Of a DNA stretch of 64,000 nucleotides, positions 62,581 through 64,000 are shown piece after piece. Position 1 is the stretch's first letter, and each line of letters begins with the position of its first letter. Below the pieces are notes generated by a model, which saw only the letters and a list, made by a program, of their open reading frames with translations, did not search any database and was not told the DNA's origin. The position numbers and the translations under genes are program-made. The DNA is from Kordiimonas marina (GTDB taxonomy: Bacteria; Pseudomonadota; Alphaproteobacteria; Sphingomonadales; Kordiimonadaceae). The stretch lies in the NCBI RefSeq assembly GCF_023006325.1, contig NZ_JAINDF010000005.1, forward strand, positions 1-64,000, read 5' to 3'.

Positions 62581-63468
62581 ATGAAACGCGTTTTGAAATT
62601 TGGAATAGTCGGCCTTCTGATGGCCAGCGCATCCGCCACTGCACAGGCGGACGAAAAGACGCGATTCCAGTCTTCGGGTTTCCTGCAGAGCCTCGACCTT
62701 TTCATTTCCGAACAAATGTCCAAGCTGCGCAGCGACCACCAGACGCCGAAAGGCAAGACCACGGAAGACCTGGGTCTCAGCCTCCGCGATACGTCGGACG
62801 CGCGCGATAGCGGCTTCCTCTATCTCAGGGACCGCACGGCCCCCGCACAAACCAAGACGGAACACACCCTAACAGCCCGGCCCGATTTCTCGTCGCTGCT
62901 GGCACCGTCCGGGACCGTACGTGGCACCTATGGCCAGGATATCTTCGGCGCCAACAGCCGCCTGGGCGTCAGCTTCGGGTCGCCCAAAGCGAAGGCTGAA
63001 GGCAAAGGCCTGGAGATCGCGCTTGAAAGCGCCTACCGCCTGTCGATGCAGGGCATCCCGGCGACGACCGGCTTCGGCGACAATAATTTCGACCTGGCGG
63101 AACGCGAATATAACCTCGGCGTTTCCGTCGGCTATTCCGGGTTCGGGTTCGACGCGTCGATCATGCGCCAGACCAACCTGTTCAAGGGTGACCTGTCCGG
63201 TTACGGCGTCGGCTTCTCCTACCGGTCGACCAGCTGGGCCGCGCGCCTGTCGCTCAACGAATATAAATCCGGCGCCGACCTGTATGGCATCGAGAACGAT
63301 GCCCGCAACTTCATGGCCGTGGAACTGGGCGCCAGCTACCGCCTGACCGACCGAGTCGGCTTCCTGGGCGGCGTGCGCTACTATGATTACGGCAACCGCC
63401 TGATGCTCGACCCGACCACAGGCGACCGGTCGCAAATGATCTTCCTCGGCGGCCGCCTGAAGTTCTGA
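62581..63468 (+). CDS. Porin-like outer-membrane beta-barrel protein
   Basis: The 295-residue protein starts at ATG 62581 and has a signal peptide, KRVLKFGIVGLLMASASATAQA. A helical segment (about 28-65) is followed by amphipathic strands from about 100: LGVSFGSPKAKAEGKGLEI, YNLGVSVGYSGFGFDASI, GYGVGFSYRSTSWAARLSL and the C-terminal FLGGRLKF, ending in Phe as expected for barrel insertion. It resembles small alphaproteobacterial general porins. ATG 62563 is an alternative start but dilutes the signal peptide. It is divergent from DUF3576. Confidence 0.75.
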   Translation: MKRVLKFGIVGLLMASASATAQADEKTRFQSSGFLQSLDLFISEQMSKLRSDHQTPKGKTTEDLGLSLRDTSDARDSGFLYLRDRTAPAQTKTEHTLTARPDFSSLLAPSGTVRGTYGQDIFGANSRLGVSFGSPKAKAEGKGLEIALESAYRLSMQGIPATTGFGDNNFDLAEREYNLGVSVGYSGFGFDASIMRQTNLFKGDLSGYGVGFSYRSTSWAARLSLNEYKSGADLYGIENDARNFMAVELGASYRLTDRVGFLGGVRYYDYGNRLMLDPTTGDRSQMIFLGGRLKF

Positions 63469-63506
63469 TCTTTCCGTTTTCTGGAAAAAATGCCTGATCG
63501 CCGGCC

Positions 63507-64000
63507 CTAGAGGTCGGCGAAACAGCTTATGCCGGCAATAGCATAGAGCCCGAACGGCTTCAGCTGCGGGGCGGTCGTGCGTGTGATACCGCCAAGCGCC
63601 GCGATCGGCAGCCCCGCCCGTGCGATGAGCCCGGCGAAGCGCAGCACCCCGAGCGCGGGCGCATCCGGGTGGCTTGCCGTCGGAAAGACGGGGGAGACCA
63701 GCGCGACATCAAGCCCAAGCCGGGCAGCGCGCACCAGCGCCGGGCGGCTATGGCACGCCGTACTTACGAAATCAAACGCCGGCCGGGCGCCGGTTTTCAT
63801 CAGCTGGTATTCGGGCAGATGCACCCCATCGGCCCGCACGGCGTGCGCGAGATGAGCGTCGCCCGCGACCAGCAGTTTCAGACCAAACTTGCCGGTGACC
63901 GCCCGCAGGGCCTTGGCGAGTCCCCTGCGGTCGGGGTGGTCATAATCCCGGCAGATAACGATGCTGCCTTCAGGCAGGCGGGCGCAGACATCCTCAGGCA
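63507..64000 (-). CDS. thiE: Thiamine phosphate synthase-like protein (5' truncated)
   Basis: The frame runs from the stop at 63507 to the window edge, about 164 codons, so the N-terminus is missing. IVICRDYDHPDRRGLAKALRA, KLLVAGDAHLAHAVRADGVHLPE, FVSTACHSR and SPVFPTASHPDAPALG and AALGGITRTTAPQL match the TIM-barrel ThiE/TenI family. ThiE joins HMP-PP and thiazole phosphate to thiamine phosphate. TenI-like aminotransferase-like relatives are an alternative, as the visible part does not include every catalytic residue. Confidence 0.82.
   Translation of the reverse strand, partial: PEDVCARLPEGSIVICRDYDHPDRRGLAKALRAVTGKFGLKLLVAGDAHLAHAVRADGVHLPEYQLMKTGARPAFDFVSTACHSRPALVRAARLGLDVALVSPVFPTASHPDAPALGVLRFAGLIARAGLPIAALGGITRTTAPQLKPFGLYAIAGISCFADL

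Overview
The window is a dense chromosomal segment of a GC-rich alphaproteobacterium. The evidence is family content and gene order: a FYDLN-acid (TIGR02300) protein beside aroA and tRNA-Ala, an SDHAF4/DUF1674 protein, a DUF3576 lipoprotein, an OlsB-type acyltransferase, the rsmB-rpe-heparinase-purH string, the cmk-rpsA-ihfB-lapA-pyrF string, and secB/fxsA divergent from tim44-mltA-smr. Several genes look like those of Kordiimonadales or Rhodospirillales, but I cannot fix the order from sequence alone. There is no rRNA, CRISPR array, transposase, integrase or phage gene.

Layout. 1-2476: a truncated multi-TM sensor histidine kinase next to a FeeM/LuxI-like acyltransferase. 2703-4738: aroA, the TIGR02300 protein and tRNA-Ala(GGC) with a clear promoter and terminator. 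4740-6108: an orphan ParA ATPase with a ribbon-helix-helix partner. 6146-9059: two divergent SPOR-domain envelope proteins. 9072-11123: hsp20 and yjbQ behind a heat-shock-type promoter, then a DUF481 outer-membrane protein. 11156-16970: an SDR, an MFS carrier, and a HerA-type ATPase followed by a 615-residue protein of unknown function. 16997-25539: sdhAF4, a CPBP protease, htpX (second heat-shock-type promoter), a PfkB kinase, a small membrane-protein operon, olsB, ampG and a hotdog thioesterase. 25647-31435: rsmB, rpe, a heparinase II/III-family protein and purH, ending in a terminator and a palindromic intergenic repeat. 31471-38631: a VOC protein, cmk, rpsA, ihfB, lapA, and pyrF flanked by two sulfotransferase-like paralogues. 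38663-47292: a TraB/GumN protein, rpmI-rplT, pheS-pheT, a methyltransferase-like protein and acs. 47291-57689: hydrolase and phosphatase genes, a lipoprotein, comM, then XRE-smr-mltA-tim44 divergent from fxsA-secB, and a DJ-1/GlxA pair. 57689-64000: SGNH hydrolase, holA, lptE, leuS, DUF3576 lipoprotein, porin-like protein and a truncated thiE.

Most of the segment is housekeeping: translation (rpsA, rpmI, rplT, pheST, leuS, rsmB), envelope biogenesis (lptE, mltA, secB, ampG, SPOR proteins, OlsB) and central metabolism (aroA, cmk, purH, pyrF, rpe, acs). The least explained parts are the HerA-type ATPase with its unknown partner, the acyltransferase/sensor-kinase pair at the left edge, the orphan ParA-RHH module, and the sulfotransferase-like paralogues around pyrF. 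Two heat-shock-type promoters with the same spacing precede hsp20 and htpX, which suggests a shared RpoH regulon. No gene-free stretch exceeds 300 bases; the longest, 48579-48865, holds only possible promoter sequence.
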